Origin: Azonexaceae bacterium
Lineage (GTDB): Bacteria; Pseudomonadota; Gammaproteobacteria; Burkholderiales; Rhodocyclaceae
DNA: 64,000 bases
Direction: 5' to 3'
NCBI GenBank assembly: GCA_009469675.1
Contig: SSSZ01000075.1
Coordinates: 1-64,000, forward strand
Shown: piece after piece, positions 50,335-59,793 of the stretch
Layout: the number at the start of each line of letters is the position of its first letter
Numbering within the stretch: position 1 is the stretch's first letter
Translations under genes and position numbers: made by a program
Notes under the pieces: generated by a model
What the model saw: only the letters and a program-made list of their open reading frames with translations
Database searches by the model: none
What the model was told of the DNA's origin: nothing

Positions 50335-51681
50335 TCAGAAGCGCACGGCAAACTGGACATGGGCTTCGCCGAAACTGTCGTCCGGCACACCGAGTCCGAG
50401 TTGCTGCTTCCTGGTTCGATTGAGCTCGAGCTTCAAGGCCGAGGTCGGATTCAGGTCGTAACGCAGGCCGACGACGCCGCGTTTATAGGAACGGCCGTTC
50501 TCCTGCAGGGCGAAGTAGTTGTCGGCCTGGCTGAGGGAGGTCTGCTCGTAGCGGGCGTAGGGAGTCCACTGGCCGATGTTGTAGCCGGCCTGGGCGTACC
50601 ACGCCGTGCTGCGGTGGCTACCCGAGCCGCCCGACAGGTCGCGGTTGCTGAAGCGATAGTACTCGGCCAGGATTTCCCAGTTGTCGTCGATGAAGGTGGC
50701 GTAGCCGCCGTACATGTTGAGGCGGGTGGCCGTGGCGTTGGTCGTCGCGTCGTCGCGGATGGTGCCGCTCAGGCCGTGCACGCCGACCCGCAGGGCGGAA
50801 AGGGCGCGGGGCGTGGCCCAGAGGTTGAAACCGGCCTGGGTGCGGTTGCCGCTATTGCCCGACATTTCCATGTTGAGGCTGCCGGTGGGATTGCCGCCCA
50901 GCCGGATGCGGGCTGCGTTGCCGGCGTAGACATCGTAGCCGAGCTTGGCGCTGGCCAGATTGAAGGTACCCGTGCCCCAGGTGCCCGTGGTGTGGGCCGG
51001 CAGGATGCCGCCCCGGTCCTCGAAGTCGAGGAAGCGCGGGCGCAGGATCGAAGTCTGGATCTGGGAACCGTGGTGGAAGGCCGTATTCCAGTAGCCGTAG
51101 GGGGTATGGAAGCGGCCGCCCCAGACGGTCAGGGCGTCGTTGAACACGTAGCCGAGCTGGGCACGCTCGAGATCGACGTTAACGTCGCCGGCATTATCGA
51201 CCTCAAAGAAGAGTTCAAGCAGAGCGCGGACGTTGTTGCCGAACTGGGGCGTCAGGTACAGGTCGACGCCGCCGATCTGGAAGCCCTTGTTGCCGCGGCC
51301 GTAGGTCGGATTGTTTTCGCCGCTGCGGCGAGCGCCGACTTCCATGAAACCGTGCAGGGGAACGCCGGAATCCAGCGTCGAGCGGTTGGAAATGCCGCTA
51401 CCCAACTGCGCCACCTGCTTTTCCAGGGCGTCGATCTTGGCCGCCTGTTCGGCATTGGCCGGGGCCGCCGCCGGCCCTGCGGCCTTGCCCGCTTCCAGCG
51501 TCTGGACCTTGGTCTGCAGCGTTTCGATCATCTGCATGCTGCGCTCGAGCTTCTTTTCCAGCTCCCGGATACGGGCATCGGCCGCCGAATCGGCCGCCGC
51601 CCCGCCCGAAAAGGTCGCCAACACCGCCGCCGAAACCAAGGTCACGGCTCCCGGAAAGGCGAATCGTTTCGTTTCTTTCAT
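50335..51681 (-). CDS. Outer-membrane porin with coiled-coil neck
   Basis: 448 residues: signal peptide (about 1-32), an N-terminal coiled coil (IRELEKKLERSMQMIETLQTKV and EQAAKIDALEKQVAQLG), then a beta barrel starting PLHGFMEVGARRSGENNPTYG and ending AHVQFAVRF with the terminal phenylalanine for Bam-mediated assembly. The layout (coiled coil then barrel) resembles OprO/OprP-like anion porins, which would suit the adjacent PstS-like protein. Family assignment by architecture only. ATG 51681 follows GGAGGTAGGT. It is followed by the PstS-like gene after 18 bp. Confidence 0.88.
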   Translation of the reverse strand: MKETKRFAFPGAVTLVSAAVLATFSGGAAADSAADARIRELEKKLERSMQMIETLQTKVQTLEAGKAAGPAAAPANAEQAAKIDALEKQVAQLGSGISNRSTLDSGVPLHGFMEVGARRSGENNPTYGRGNKGFQIGGVDLYLTPQFGNNVRALLELFFEVDNAGDVNVDLERAQLGYVFNDALTVWGGRFHTPYGYWNTAFHHGSQIQTSILRPRFLDFEDRGGILPAHTTGTWGTGTFNLASAKLGYDVYAGNAARIRLGGNPTGSLNMEMSGNSGNRTQAGFNLWATPRALSALRVGVHGLSGTIRDDATTNATATRLNMYGGYATFIDDNWEILAEYYRFSNRDLSGGSGSHRSTAWYAQAGYNIGQWTPYARYEQTSLSQADNYFALQENGRSYKRGVVGLRYDLNPTSALKLELNRTRKQQLGLGVPDDSFGEAHVQFAVRF

Positions 51682-51752
51682 ACCTACCTCCCAAGTGATA
51701 CACCCCACAGACGATGCCGGCCCCATGGGCAACCGGCACCCCTGCACCAAAA

Positions 51753-53321
51753 TCACACGCGAAACCGGGCCATCGACTCCCTCAGGGTTCCGGCCAGTTC
51801 GTTCAACCGTTCCGTGGCGGCCGACAAGACGGCGACGGCATCGTGGTTTTCCTCGGCCATGCGGGCGATCTGCTCGGTGCTGCTGGCGACGACCTGGACA
51901 TTCGACGACTGCTCCCGCAAAGACGAGGAAATTTCCGCGATGTGGCTCACCACCTGGGCCGCCCCCTGCTGGATGGCGGCGATGGCTTCCCCCGCCGCCG
52001 TGGCCTTCCGCACGCCGGCCTCGACGCAGTCGGTGGCGTTTTCCATGCTGTGCACCGCCCGGCCCGAAGCCTGTTGGATGCCGTTAATCATCAGGGTGAT
52101 CTGTTCGGTGGAGGCCGCCGTCCGTTCGGCCAGCTTGCGCACTTCGTCGGCGACGACGGCGAAGCCGCGGCCCTGTTCGCCGGCCCGGGCGGCCTCGATG
52201 GCGGCGTTGAGGGCCAGGAGGTTGGTCTGATCGGCGATTTCCTTGATGACCTTGACGATTTCGGAAATCTGCTGGGAACTTTGCCCCAGTTCGACAATGG
52301 TGGTCGACGATTCGCTCACCGACACCGATATCCGCTTCATTTCCGCCACCGCGTCGCTCACCACCTGGGCGCCGGCACCGGAAGAACTACCGGCGGCGCT
52401 GGCCAGGCGCTCCGATTCGTTGGCGTTTTCGGCGATCTGGGCAATGCTGGCGGTCATCTCTTCCATCGACGCCGAAACACCGACCGCCGAATCGCTTTGC
52501 CGGCTCGATCCGGTGGACACGGCCTGGGCCGATGCGGCCATCTGCTGGGCCGCCCGGAAGATTTCGGCGGTGGTCTGCTCGGCCTGGGAGATCATGCCCC
52601 GCAACTGGACCTGCATGGTCTGGATCGAATCGAGCAGGCTGTCGCCGCCGCCGGCCTTGGGATCGATGGCGAGAGCCAGGTTGCCGCCGGCGATCTCGCG
52701 CACGATGCGCACCGCTTCGCCGGGTTCGGCCCCGAGGCGGGCCAGCAGACCGCGATAGAGGACGAAGAGAACGCCGCACACGAAGGCCAGGATGAAGGCA
52801 AAAGCCGCCCCCACCGTCAGCAGGGTCCGGCGGGACGTCTCGGCGCCGTTCGTGCGGGCCATCGACGCCAGGTTGCTGGCCTCGTCGGCGATGCCGTCGA
52901 GGGCGGCGACGAGTTTGACCATCTTGATGAGCACCGCGTCGTTGTCGGCGGAAATCTTCGGCTCGGCGAGGAGCCCCAGGGCGTCGCCCTTGATGGCCTG
53001 CCAGCTCGAAACCACTTTCTTTTGCCGATCGAGGAGTTCGCTGGCGGCGGAATGCTCCGCCCCCAGCACCTCGTCGAGGGTCTGGATGGTTTTTTCCATG
53101 CGAGCCCGCACCGCCTTGGCGCCTTCCGTCGTGACTAGCTGGTTGATGTCCTTGATGAGCATCTGCAGGTAGGTGGACTGGCCGGCGTAGCGCAGGGCCG
53201 TATCGCCCGCCCGGTCAACAGCGCCGAGGCCGATCCACATCGTCAGGCCGCCGGCCAGAACCAGGCCGAAAATAACCAGGCCGGCGGCCAGGAAGCGGCC
53301 GCGCATCGTGCTCAATCGCAT
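51753..53321 (-). CDS. Methyl-accepting chemotaxis protein
   Basis: 522 residues: membrane helix 1 (about 10-33), periplasmic region (about 34-165), helix 2 ([20 protein letters not shown]), and cytoplasmic signalling domain with the tip [20 protein letters not shown]; it has no PAS. Its periplasmic section shares [28 protein letters not shown] with the receptor at 47.5 kb, so both likely sense the same or a related cue. No C-terminal CheR tether is seen. It is first in a minus-strand series: receptor, porin, PstS-like, receptor. Confidence 0.93.
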   Translation of the reverse strand: MRLSTMRGRFLAAGLVIFGLVLAGGLTMWIGLGAVDRAGDTALRYAGQSTYLQMLIKDINQLVTTEGAKAVRARMEKTIQTLDEVLGAEHSAASELLDRQKKVVSSWQAIKGDALGLLAEPKISADNDAVLIKMVKLVAALDGIADEASNLASMARTNGAETSRRTLLTVGAAFAFILAFVCGVLFVLYRGLLARLGAEPGEAVRIVREIAGGNLALAIDPKAGGGDSLLDSIQTMQVQLRGMISQAEQTTAEIFRAAQQMAASAQAVSTGSSRQSDSAVGVSASMEEMTASIAQIAENANESERLASAAGSSSGAGAQVVSDAVAEMKRISVSVSESSTTIVELGQSSQQISEIVKVIKEIADQTNLLALNAAIEAARAGEQGRGFAVVADEVRKLAERTAASTEQITLMINGIQQASGRAVHSMENATDCVEAGVRKATAAGEAIAAIQQGAAQVVSHIAEISSSLREQSSNVQVVASSTEQIARMAEENHDAVAVLSAATERLNELAGTLRESMARFRV

Positions 53322-53475
53322 GGGCTTTGTCTCCGCGGGTTCAGGGCGTGGTCAAAGGCCTGCTCCTTTGACCGCCTAACTCGAAATTTGCTGTTTTTCT
53401 TGAAGGTATAACTTTAGCGAAAAGAGCGGCCCGCTGTCGACTGCTTATTGTCCAAAAGCGTTGCCGCAGCGTCCA

Positions 53476-53673
53476 TCAAAGCACCCGGGAAATGGCCAGC
53501 AGGACGAGCGAAAGGACAATCACCGAAACGAAGGGGAAGGCATAGGTGCGTCCGCGAAAGCGCCAGACCAGGTCGCCGGGGAGCCGGCCAAAGCGCAGAA
53601 AACGGGCCACGTGGGGGGCGACCATGCCCAACACGAAGACCGCGACGACGAGAGTGAGTATCCACTTCAACAT
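53476..53673 (-). CDS. DUF2905 family small membrane protein
   Basis: 65 residues with two hydrophobic helices. The family core RFGRLPGDLVWRFRGRTYAFPF is followed by VSVIVLSLVLLAISRVL. Function unknown; it is widespread in bacteria. ATG 53673 opens the family sequence (MLKWILTLVV), while the frame upstream is not related. It is divergent from the alpha/beta hydrolase, and its 3' end faces the chemoreceptor gene start region across 150 bp. Confidence 0.85.
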   Translation of the reverse strand: MLKWILTLVVAVFVLGMVAPHVARFLRFGRLPGDLVWRFRGRTYAFPFVSVIVLSLVLLAISRVL

Positions 53674-53770
53674 TTGGGCTTGCAGGTTTGCGGTGAGATC
53701 GCATTTAATCACGGCTGGGCCGTTTCCACCCATCAAGAACAATTCCGGCCAACCACCCCCTCGGGCAGCC

Positions 53771-54580
53771 ATGATTAAAACCCACCACGTCGCCGGCCTG
53801 GAAGTCTTCGCCTGCCAACCCGCCCGCCCCAAGGCCCGCCGCCCGCCGCTCCTCTTCATCCACGGCGCCTTCGCCGGCGGCTGGATGTGGATCGACACCT
53901 TCATGCCCTATCTGGCCGAGGCCGGCTATGCCTGCTACGCCCTTTCCCTGCGCGGCCACGGCGGGAGCGCCGGGCACGACGGCATCGACTGGCATTCCAT
54001 CGCCGATTACGTCGACGATGTCGCTGCCGTGGTCGATTGGCTGGGGGGCGACGCCGCCCTGATCGGCCATTCCATGGGCGGCTTCATCGCCCAGAAATAC
54101 CTGGAGCGGCGGGATGCCGCGGCCGTCGCCTTGGTCTGCTCGGTGCCCCCCCAGGGCTTGATCGCCGCCCAGTTCCACCTTCTCCTGCAGAAACCGGGGC
54201 TGTTCCTGGAAATCAACCGCATCATGGGGGGCAACCACACCGACAGCCGCACCCTGCAGGAGGCGCTATTTGCCGGCGAGGTGCCAAAGGCCATGCTGGC
54301 CGCCTGGCTGAACCGCATGCAGCGCGAATCCCACCGCGCCATCTGGGACATGTCGATGTTCAACCTGCCCAACCTCGCCGCCATGCATCGTCCGCCCATG
54401 CTCGTCCTGGGCGCCGAGCACGATGTCCTGGTGCCGGCTTTCCTCGTCCAGACCACCGCCCAGACCTACGGCCTGCCGCACCACATCTTCCGCGCCATGG
54501 GCCACGCCCTGACCCACGAAAAAGAATGGCCGCACGCGGCGGCCACTCTGCAATGCTGGCTCGACGGACTCAGGCTTTGA
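53771..54580 (+). CDS. Alpha/beta-hydrolase
   Basis: 269 residues: LLFIHGAFAGGWMWIDTF (oxyanion region), nucleophile Ser in GHSMGGFIAQKYL, acid in LVLGAEHDVLVP and the catalytic His in RAMGHALTHEK, so a complete Ser-Asp-His triad. Typical of esterases, lipases and haloalkane-like hydrolases; no specific substrate can be chosen. ATG 53771 begins the family fold. The gene ends in an 11-bp antisense overlap with the YjfB-like gene. Confidence 0.9.
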   Translation: MIKTHHVAGLEVFACQPARPKARRPPLLFIHGAFAGGWMWIDTFMPYLAEAGYACYALSLRGHGGSAGHDGIDWHSIADYVDDVAAVVDWLGGDAALIGHSMGGFIAQKYLERRDAAAVALVCSVPPQGLIAAQFHLLLQKPGLFLEINRIMGGNHTDSRTLQEALFAGEVPKAMLAAWLNRMQRESHRAIWDMSMFNLPNLAAMHRPPMLVLGAEHDVLVPAFLVQTTAQTYGLPHHIFRAMGHALTHEKEWPHAAATLQCWLDGLRL

Positions 54581-54767
54581 CGTCGACGCTCCGGCCCAGG
54601 TGGGCGGGGTTGTTGACCCCGCCGGCCTGAGGCAGCGCCTCGACCAACTGGAGCGCGTTCTGGCGCTCGATGTCGAGCGCCTTCTTGAGTACGAGGGTTC
54701 CCACCGCATCGCCGGTCTTGGCCTGGGAGAGGGCGCTGGTCAGACTGCCGATTCCGCTCATTTCCAT
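54570..54767 (-). CDS. YjfB-like putative motility protein
   Basis: 65 residues: SGIGSLTSALSQAKTGDAVGTLVLKKALDIERQNALQLVEALPQ and a C-terminal NNPAHLGRSVDVKA. This matches the short YjfB-type proteins, labelled motility-associated because of occurrence near flagellar genes; the biochemical role is unknown. ATG 54767 is chosen (ATG 54761 is possible). It is convergent with the hydrolase (overlap 11 bp) and divergent from the next hypothetical, with its promoter in the 64 bp before 54832. Confidence 0.8.
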   Translation of the reverse strand: MEMSGIGSLTSALSQAKTGDAVGTLVLKKALDIERQNALQLVEALPQAGGVNNPAHLGRSVDVKA

Positions 54768-54831
54768 GGTTGACTTGCTCCCGCCGCAAAAGACTAATAC
54801 TGTAAGTGTAGTCAATCAAAGCCGGAAAGCA

Positions 54832-55800
54832 ATGCCAGAGCACGACGACAAGCCCTCCCTCGACCATCTCATCGCCGACGCCATCCGCGCCAAGCGCGAT
54901 GGTCACCCGCGGGAAGAGCAGGAATGGGAAACCCTGGCGGCGGAACTGGTGCGCGACATCGAAACCTTCGACCTCGATCTGGCGGAAAAGAACGCCCGCG
55001 TCGCCGACCTGCCGCGCAAGCCGGCGGGCCTCATGGAGACCCACGTCGTCTATCCGAACATCGTACCGGAAGATGCCCAGCGCCCAGCGTCGATACCCAA
55101 GCCCAAGGGGGCCAGCCACCAGGCCGGACTCAATTCCGGGGTGGTGGCCGGCAGCCGCTTTCTCGACGACCTGCGGCAGCAGGCGCGGGAGCGCCAGCGC
55201 CAGATGCATCAGGAGATGGCCGAACGCAACAAGGCCAACGAGGCCATGGACCGCAGCCTGCGCCAGGTGTTTCTCTACCTGCACGAACTCGTCCAGCAAC
55301 TCAACATCCTGCGGCCGGTCATCACCCGCCGCTACGAAATCGCCGGCGACGCCTCCTTCAACGACCTTGCCTGGCTGGAGGGCTTCGCCGATTACCGCAC
55401 GCAGTCCCAAAGCGCCGGCGCTCTCATCGAAATGGTCAGCTTTTCCCTGCAACTCGGCTCGCCCCGCAAGTTCCACGTGGAACGGAGCGGCCCCGCCGTC
55501 GAGCGCTTCCGCAAGCAGCTCTTCGACTACGGCCTGCGCTTTCGCCACAACGAACTGCACAACCAGCGCCGGCAGGTCGTTCAGGCCGCTTTCGAGATCG
55601 ACGCCGAACTGGCGGTGAGCGCCCGCTGGCGGGCCGACTACAACGAAGGCCTGGTACTCGTCGAAAGCCGCAACCTGGAACGCCTGGGCAACCACACCTA
55701 CAAGGTGGACCCGGCCGCTTTGGGGCAGGAGATCATGGACGAGTTCGGCCACCTGGTGCTGGGACAGCCCAGCCGCTTCCGCGAGTTCTGCCGCTACTGA
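54832..55800 (+). CDS. Conserved hypothetical protein, 322 aa
   Basis: Soluble, highly charged, no signal peptide. Starts MPEHDDKPSLDHLIADAIRA; a helical, probably coiled-coil middle (DDLRQQARERQRQMHQEMAERNKANEAM) is followed by LRQVFLYLHELVQQLNILRP and a mixed C-terminal domain (FSLQLGSPRKFHVERSGPAVERFR ... VDPAALGQEIMDEFGHLVLG). It resembles uncharacterised betaproteobacterial proteins; no motif suggests an enzyme. Divergent from the YjfB-like gene, convergent with the MidA-type methyltransferase. The ATG has a weak site (GGAAAG). Confidence 0.78.
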   Translation: MPEHDDKPSLDHLIADAIRAKRDGHPREEQEWETLAAELVRDIETFDLDLAEKNARVADLPRKPAGLMETHVVYPNIVPEDAQRPASIPKPKGASHQAGLNSGVVAGSRFLDDLRQQARERQRQMHQEMAERNKANEAMDRSLRQVFLYLHELVQQLNILRPVITRRYEIAGDASFNDLAWLEGFADYRTQSQSAGALIEMVSFSLQLGSPRKFHVERSGPAVERFRKQLFDYGLRFRHNELHNQRRQVVQAAFEIDAELAVSARWRADYNEGLVLVESRNLERLGNHTYKVDPAALGQEIMDEFGHLVLGQPSRFREFCRY

Positions 55801-55811
55801 GGGCCGGCCGC

Positions 55812-56969
55812 CTACAGCCGGTAACTCTGGTCGCCCCGGAGAAAGCCGGGGAGGGGAGTTGCGACACCCCGGCCGACGGCGATCACCTTGAACAATTCCC
55901 CCATCTCGTGGGGCATGAGCAGCTTGTTCACCGCCCCGGCCGCCCGGATATAGGCCGGCGAATCCGGCGGCAGGCGGCCGAGGTGGTCGAGAATGCCGCA
56001 GTTGAGCAAGAACTGGCCCTGGCTGGTGTAGCCCTGCAACTCCAAGCCGGCGCCGTGGGCAGCGGCGATGATGGCGGTGAAATCGACGTGGGCGGTGATG
56101 TCCTGCAGCCCGGGCAGCCAGAATGGGTCGGTGTGGGCCTGGTGGCGATAGTGGCACATCAGGGTGCCGCTGCTGCGCTGAGCGTGAAAGAACTCCCGCC
56201 GGGGAAAGCCGTAGTCGATGAGGAGCACGCTGCCGCTTTCCAGGATGCGTCCCCATTCCGCCGCCCAGGCCTGGGCGGCGAGGCCGATTTCGCCCAGGAA
56301 GCCGGGGGGCAGGTCGCATTGCCCGGCAATCTCCGCCGCGGCCGCCAGCACGCGGCCGGCAGCGGGCCGGTCGGCCCAGGTGAAGGCACCGCCGGCATCG
56401 ACCGCGACGCCCCGCTCATGGATGCCGTCCTCCCGCCAGACCACGAGGTGGACGGGCATGGCGTCAAGCAGTTCGTTGCCCACCACGGCCCCGGAAAATG
56501 CGGGCGGCAGGCGGTCGAGCCATTCGACCCGGGGCAGCAGATGGGGCACCGCCGCAGCCAGCGTCTGGCCTTGACGCTGGCGCAGATCCCCCGATAAATC
56601 GAGGATGCCGTAGGAGTCGGGGAGGCAGCCCAGGCGTTCGAGTTCGGCCAGCAGATCGGCCGCCAGCCGGCCCGAGCCGGCGCCGACTTCGAGAATGCGG
56701 CCCTGGCTCGCGGCCATGACCGCGGCCAGTTGCTGCGCCAGCGCCTGGCCGAAAAGCGGCGTCATTTCCGGGGCCGTGACAAAATCTCCGGCGGCGCCGA
56801 ACTTTCGCGCCCCGGCGGCGTAGTAGCCCAGGCCCGGCGCGTAGAGCGTTTCGGCCATGAAGTCGGCAAAGGAAATCCAGCCGCCAGCTGCCTCGATCAG
56901 GCCGCGCAGACGGTCGGTGAGCTGCCCGCAATGGGCCAGCGCTTCAGCACTCGGAGCAGGGAGAGGCAC
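55812..56969 (-). CDS. MidA/NDUFAF7-family SAM-dependent methyltransferase
   Basis: 385 residues. ISFADFMAETLYAPGLGYYA and FVTAPEMTPLFGQALAQQLA open the family, with SAM loop ILEVGAGSGRLAADLL, then VVGNELLDAMPVH, LIDYGFPRREFFHAQRSSGTLMCHYRH and DITAHVDFTA. Mitochondrial NDUFAF7 methylates an arginine of complex I; bacterial targets are not established. The start is GTG 56969, with GGAAG upstream; the frame stays open much further through the opposite strand of the SDR gene and that part is an artefact. Divergent from the pteridine-reductase-like gene by 186 bp. Confidence 0.9.
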   Translation of the reverse strand: MPLPAPSAEALAHCGQLTDRLRGLIEAAGGWISFADFMAETLYAPGLGYYAAGARKFGAAGDFVTAPEMTPLFGQALAQQLAAVMAASQGRILEVGAGSGRLAADLLAELERLGCLPDSYGILDLSGDLRQRQGQTLAAAVPHLLPRVEWLDRLPPAFSGAVVGNELLDAMPVHLVVWREDGIHERGVAVDAGGAFTWADRPAAGRVLAAAAEIAGQCDLPPGFLGEIGLAAQAWAAEWGRILESGSVLLIDYGFPRREFFHAQRSSGTLMCHYRHQAHTDPFWLPGLQDITAHVDFTAIIAAAHGAGLELQGYTSQGQFLLNCGILDHLGRLPPDSPAYIRAAGAVNKLLMPHEMGELFKVIAVGRGVATPLPGFLRGDQSYRL

Positions 56970-57155
56970 GGGGCTTCCAAAAAGTACCGATTTTACCGGC
57001 TGATCGCCTTCGACCAGCGCTGGCCATGCTTTTTTCTGAAAAACCCATCGCTTGGCCGACGGCACCGGCGACGCATCGCCCCGGCCCACCGACTTCACCC
57101 CAGCGCCCCATCGGCCCAACCGCCGAGGCGCCAGATGGCCTAAACTATTGCCCCC

Positions 57156-57902
57156 ATGGAACTCCTTTCCGGCAAGACCATCCTCGTCACCGGCGCCGCC
57201 AAACGGGTAGGCGCCGCCATCGCCCGCCGCCTGCACGGCGGCGGCGCCCGCTTGGCCCTGCATTACCGCAGCGCCGAAGGCGAGGCGACCGCCCTGGCGG
57301 CCGAACTCAATGCCCGGCGCCCGGACTCGGCCGCCGTTTTCCCGGCCGATCTGCTGGCGGCGGCCGACCTGCCGGCGCTGGTCGCCGCCGTCGTCGCCCG
57401 CTTCGGCGGCCTGGACGGCCTGGTCAATAATGCCTCGAGCTTTTTCCCCACGCCCGTCGGCACCATCGACGAGGGAGCGTGGGCCGATCTCGTCGGCAGC
57501 AATTTCAAGGCCCCGCTTTTCCTTGCCCAGGCGGCCGCGCCCCATCTTGCCGCCCGCCAAGGCGTCATCGTCAATATCACCGACATCCACGCCGAACGCC
57601 CCCTCAAGGGCTACGCCCTTTATTGCGCGGCCAAGGGGGCCTTGCTCACTCTGACCCGCGCCCTCGCCATCGAACTCGCCCCCCAGGTGCGGGTCAACGC
57701 CGTCGCCCCGGGCGCCATCCTGTGGCCCACCGACGGCCAGTTTCCCACCCCCGATCGCTCGGCCATCGTCGATCACACGCTGCTGAAGCGCGAAGGCTCC
57801 CCCGCCGACATCGCCGCCAGCGTTTACTTCCTCCTCGCCGAAGCGCCCTACATCACCGGCCAGGTGCTCAACGTCGACGGCGGGCGCACCGCCCACTTGT
57901 AA
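57156..57902 (+). CDS. Pteridine-reductase-type SDR
   Basis: 248 residues, classical SDR: cofactor loop [18 protein letters not shown] (the TGxxxRxG form with Arg, as in pteridine reductase), [13 protein letters not shown], catalytic [19 protein letters not shown] with Tyr and Lys, and [12 protein letters not shown]. It should reduce dihydrobiopterin- or dihydrofolate-like pterins with NADPH (FolM/PTR1 class). The GAAKRVG and [10 protein letters not shown] features are the basis for this subfamily call. The stop is 2 bp before ttcA, so the two are in one operon. Confidence 0.9.
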   Translation: MELLSGKTILVTGAAKRVGAAIARRLHGGGARLALHYRSAEGEATALAAELNARRPDSAAVFPADLLAAADLPALVAAVVARFGGLDGLVNNASSFFPTPVGTIDEGAWADLVGSNFKAPLFLAQAAAPHLAARQGVIVNITDIHAERPLKGYALYCAAKGALLTLTRALAIELAPQVRVNAVAPGAILWPTDGQFPTPDRSAIVDHTLLKREGSPADIAASVYFLLAEAPYITGQVLNVDGGRTAHL

Positions 57903-57904
57903 CC

Positions 57905-58768
57905 ATGACAGCCTCGAACACCCTCATCAAACTGAAGAAATTCCTCGAAAGCCGGACCGGCAAGGCGATCGGCGACTACGCCATGATCGAGGACGGCGAC
58001 ACCGTCCTGGTCTGCGTTTCCGGCGGCAAGGATTCCTACACCCTGCTTGCCGTGCTGATGGCCTTGCGCGAGCGCGCCCCCATCGACTTCCGCCTCATCG
58101 CCATGAACCTCGACCAGAAGCAGCCCGGCTTCCCCGCCGACGTCCTGCCCCGCTACTTCGAGTCGATCGGCATCGACTACCGCATCGTCGAAGCCGACAC
58201 CTATTCCGTGGTCAAGGACAAGATTCCCCAGGGAAAAACCACCTGTTCCCTGTGTTCGCGGCTGCGCCGCGGCATCATTTACCGCACCGCCAAGGAACTG
58301 GGCGCCAACAAGATCGCCCTCGGCCACCATCGCGACGACATGGTCCATACCCTGTTTCTCAACATGCTGTTCGGCGGCAAACTGAAGGCCATGCCGCCCA
58401 AGCTCGTCACCGACGACGGGGCCCACGTGGTCATCCGCCCCCTGGCCTATTGTTCCGAGGCCGACATTGCCAAGTTCGCCCGGGGCATGGAATTCCCCAT
58501 CATCCCCTGCAACCTTTGCGGCTCCCAGGAGAACCTGCAGCGCCAGAAAATCCGCGAAATGATGCAGGACTGGGACCGGCGCTACCCGGGGCGCACCGAA
58601 TCGGTATTCACCGCAATGCAGAACGTGGTGCCCTCCCACCTCGCCGACGCCGGGCTTTTCGACTTCAAGGGCCTCAGCCTGGATACCGAAGTGGCCGAAG
58701 GGGACATCGCTTTCGACCAGGAGGAATTGCCGATGAGCGGAACAATTCCACTCTCCCTCGCGATATGA
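57905..58768 (+). CDS. ttcA: tRNA 2-thiocytidine synthetase TtcA
   Basis: 287 residues, PP-loop ATPase: [10 protein letters not shown], two cysteine pairs [12 protein letters not shown] and [12 protein letters not shown] that bind a 4Fe-4S cluster (with the CxxC at the former), and [17 protein letters not shown]. It thiolates cytidine 32 in certain tRNAs. ATG 57905 two bases after the SDR stop. A small loss of conservation in the C terminus only. No terminator is seen before the cyclase gene, 70 bp downstream. Confidence 0.95.
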   Translation: MTASNTLIKLKKFLESRTGKAIGDYAMIEDGDTVLVCVSGGKDSYTLLAVLMALRERAPIDFRLIAMNLDQKQPGFPADVLPRYFESIGIDYRIVEADTYSVVKDKIPQGKTTCSLCSRLRRGIIYRTAKELGANKIALGHHRDDMVHTLFLNMLFGGKLKAMPPKLVTDDGAHVVIRPLAYCSEADIAKFARGMEFPIIPCNLCGSQENLQRQKIREMMQDWDRRYPGRTESVFTAMQNVVPSHLADAGLFDFKGLSLDTEVAEGDIAFDQEELPMSGTIPLSLAI

Positions 58769-58837
58769 CGCTGGAACCCCGGCCGGATTTGGTATGATTA
58801 GTGCTCAACGATTAGGCGGTTGCAACAGGGGCGATCC

Positions 58838-59728
58838 ATGGGGGGTGTAGAACGCAAGCTGGCGGTGCTGTTTGCCGATGTATCGGGCAGTACCAAGCTC
58901 TATGAGCGGCTCGGCGATACCGAGGCGCTGCGGGCGGTCGATCGTTGCATCAAGCGCATGGAACGGGCCATCGACGGATTCCGCGGCCGCATGGTGAAAA
59001 CCATCGGCGACGAAGTGATGGCCACCTTCGAAACCGCCGAGGCGGCATTCCAGGCCGCCGTCGAAATGCAACAGCGGGTCACCGACCTGCCTCCCGTTTC
59101 CGGCGTCAAGCTGACCATCCGCGTGGGCTTCCACTACGGCCACGCCATCGAGGAAAACAACGACATCTTCGGCGACACGGTCAATACCGCGGCGCGCATC
59201 GTCGGGCTGGCCAAGGCCGAGCAAATCCTCACCAGCAAGCAGACCATCGACGAGCTGCCCAACCTCCTCAAGGAATCGACCCGCGACCTGGAACAGCTTT
59301 CGGTCAAAGGCAAGGCCGACGGAGTCCATGTCTTCGAGGTGTTCTGGCACGAAACCGAGGAATTGACCATGAAGGCCAATTCCCTCCTCTATTCCCAGCC
59401 GCCGGCCGTCAAGCTCTGCGTCCGCTACCGCGGCCGGGCCTACCTGCTCGACGACAAGAATCCCGGCATCACCCTGGGCCGTGACCAGAGCAACGACCTG
59501 GTCATCGAAGACCGCAAGTCGTCCCGCCAGCATGCCCGCATCGAACGGCGCGGCGACAAGTTCGTCTATGTGGACCAGAGTACCAACGGCAGTTACGTCG
59601 CCATCGCCGGCGAGCGGGAGATGCTTCTGCGCCGCGAGGAAATCGCCCTCCGGGGGAGCGGCAAGATCTGCTTCGGCGCCTCCTGCAACGACCCCCTGGC
59701 CGACAGCGCCTACTTCGAGCATCTCTAG
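58838..59728 (+). CDS. Class III adenylyl cyclase fused to an FHA domain
   Basis: 296 residues, cytoplasmic. The N-terminal cyclase domain (about 5-175) has metal Asp14 in LFADVSGSTKLY and Asp58 in VKTIGDEVM, substrate-choice Lys54 and Asp109 (pattern for ATP), and transition-state Asn116 and Arg120 in DTVNTAAR, so it looks like an active adenylyl cyclase. The C-terminal FHA domain (about 190-285) keeps the phosphothreonine-binding set LGRDQSND, RKSSRQHARI and QSTNGS. The facing gene encodes a Ser/Thr kinase, a natural source of the FHA ligand. ATG 58838 is chosen; a TTG 58820 lies upstream. Ends at a shared terminator. Confidence 0.93.
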   Translation: MGGVERKLAVLFADVSGSTKLYERLGDTEALRAVDRCIKRMERAIDGFRGRMVKTIGDEVMATFETAEAAFQAAVEMQQRVTDLPPVSGVKLTIRVGFHYGHAIEENNDIFGDTVNTAARIVGLAKAEQILTSKQTIDELPNLLKESTRDLEQLSVKGKADGVHVFEVFWHETEELTMKANSLLYSQPPAVKLCVRYRGRAYLLDDKNPGITLGRDQSNDLVIEDRKSSRQHARIERRGDKFVYVDQSTNGSYVAIAGEREMLLRREEIALRGSGKICFGASCNDPLADSAYFEHL

Positions 59729-59744
59729 GCGGCGAAGCTCCCAA

Positions 59745-59775
59745 GCAAAAGGCCATCGCGAGGATGGCCTTTTGC
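59745..59775. terminator. Bidirectional terminator between cyclase-FHA and kinase genes
   Basis: GCAAAAGGCCATC (59745-59757) and GATGGCCTTTTGC (59763-59775) make a perfect 13-bp stem with a 5-nt loop. The A/T ends provide U runs in both directions for the two convergent genes. Confidence 0.85.
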
Positions 59776-59793
59776 GCTGGGGGCGCCGGTTTT

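Noticed and set aside
56970-57896. N-terminal extension of the MidA-type methyltransferase over the SDR gene
   Set aside because: The family sequence starts at GTG 56969 with a ribosome binding site; the upstream part is antisense to the pteridine-reductase-like gene.
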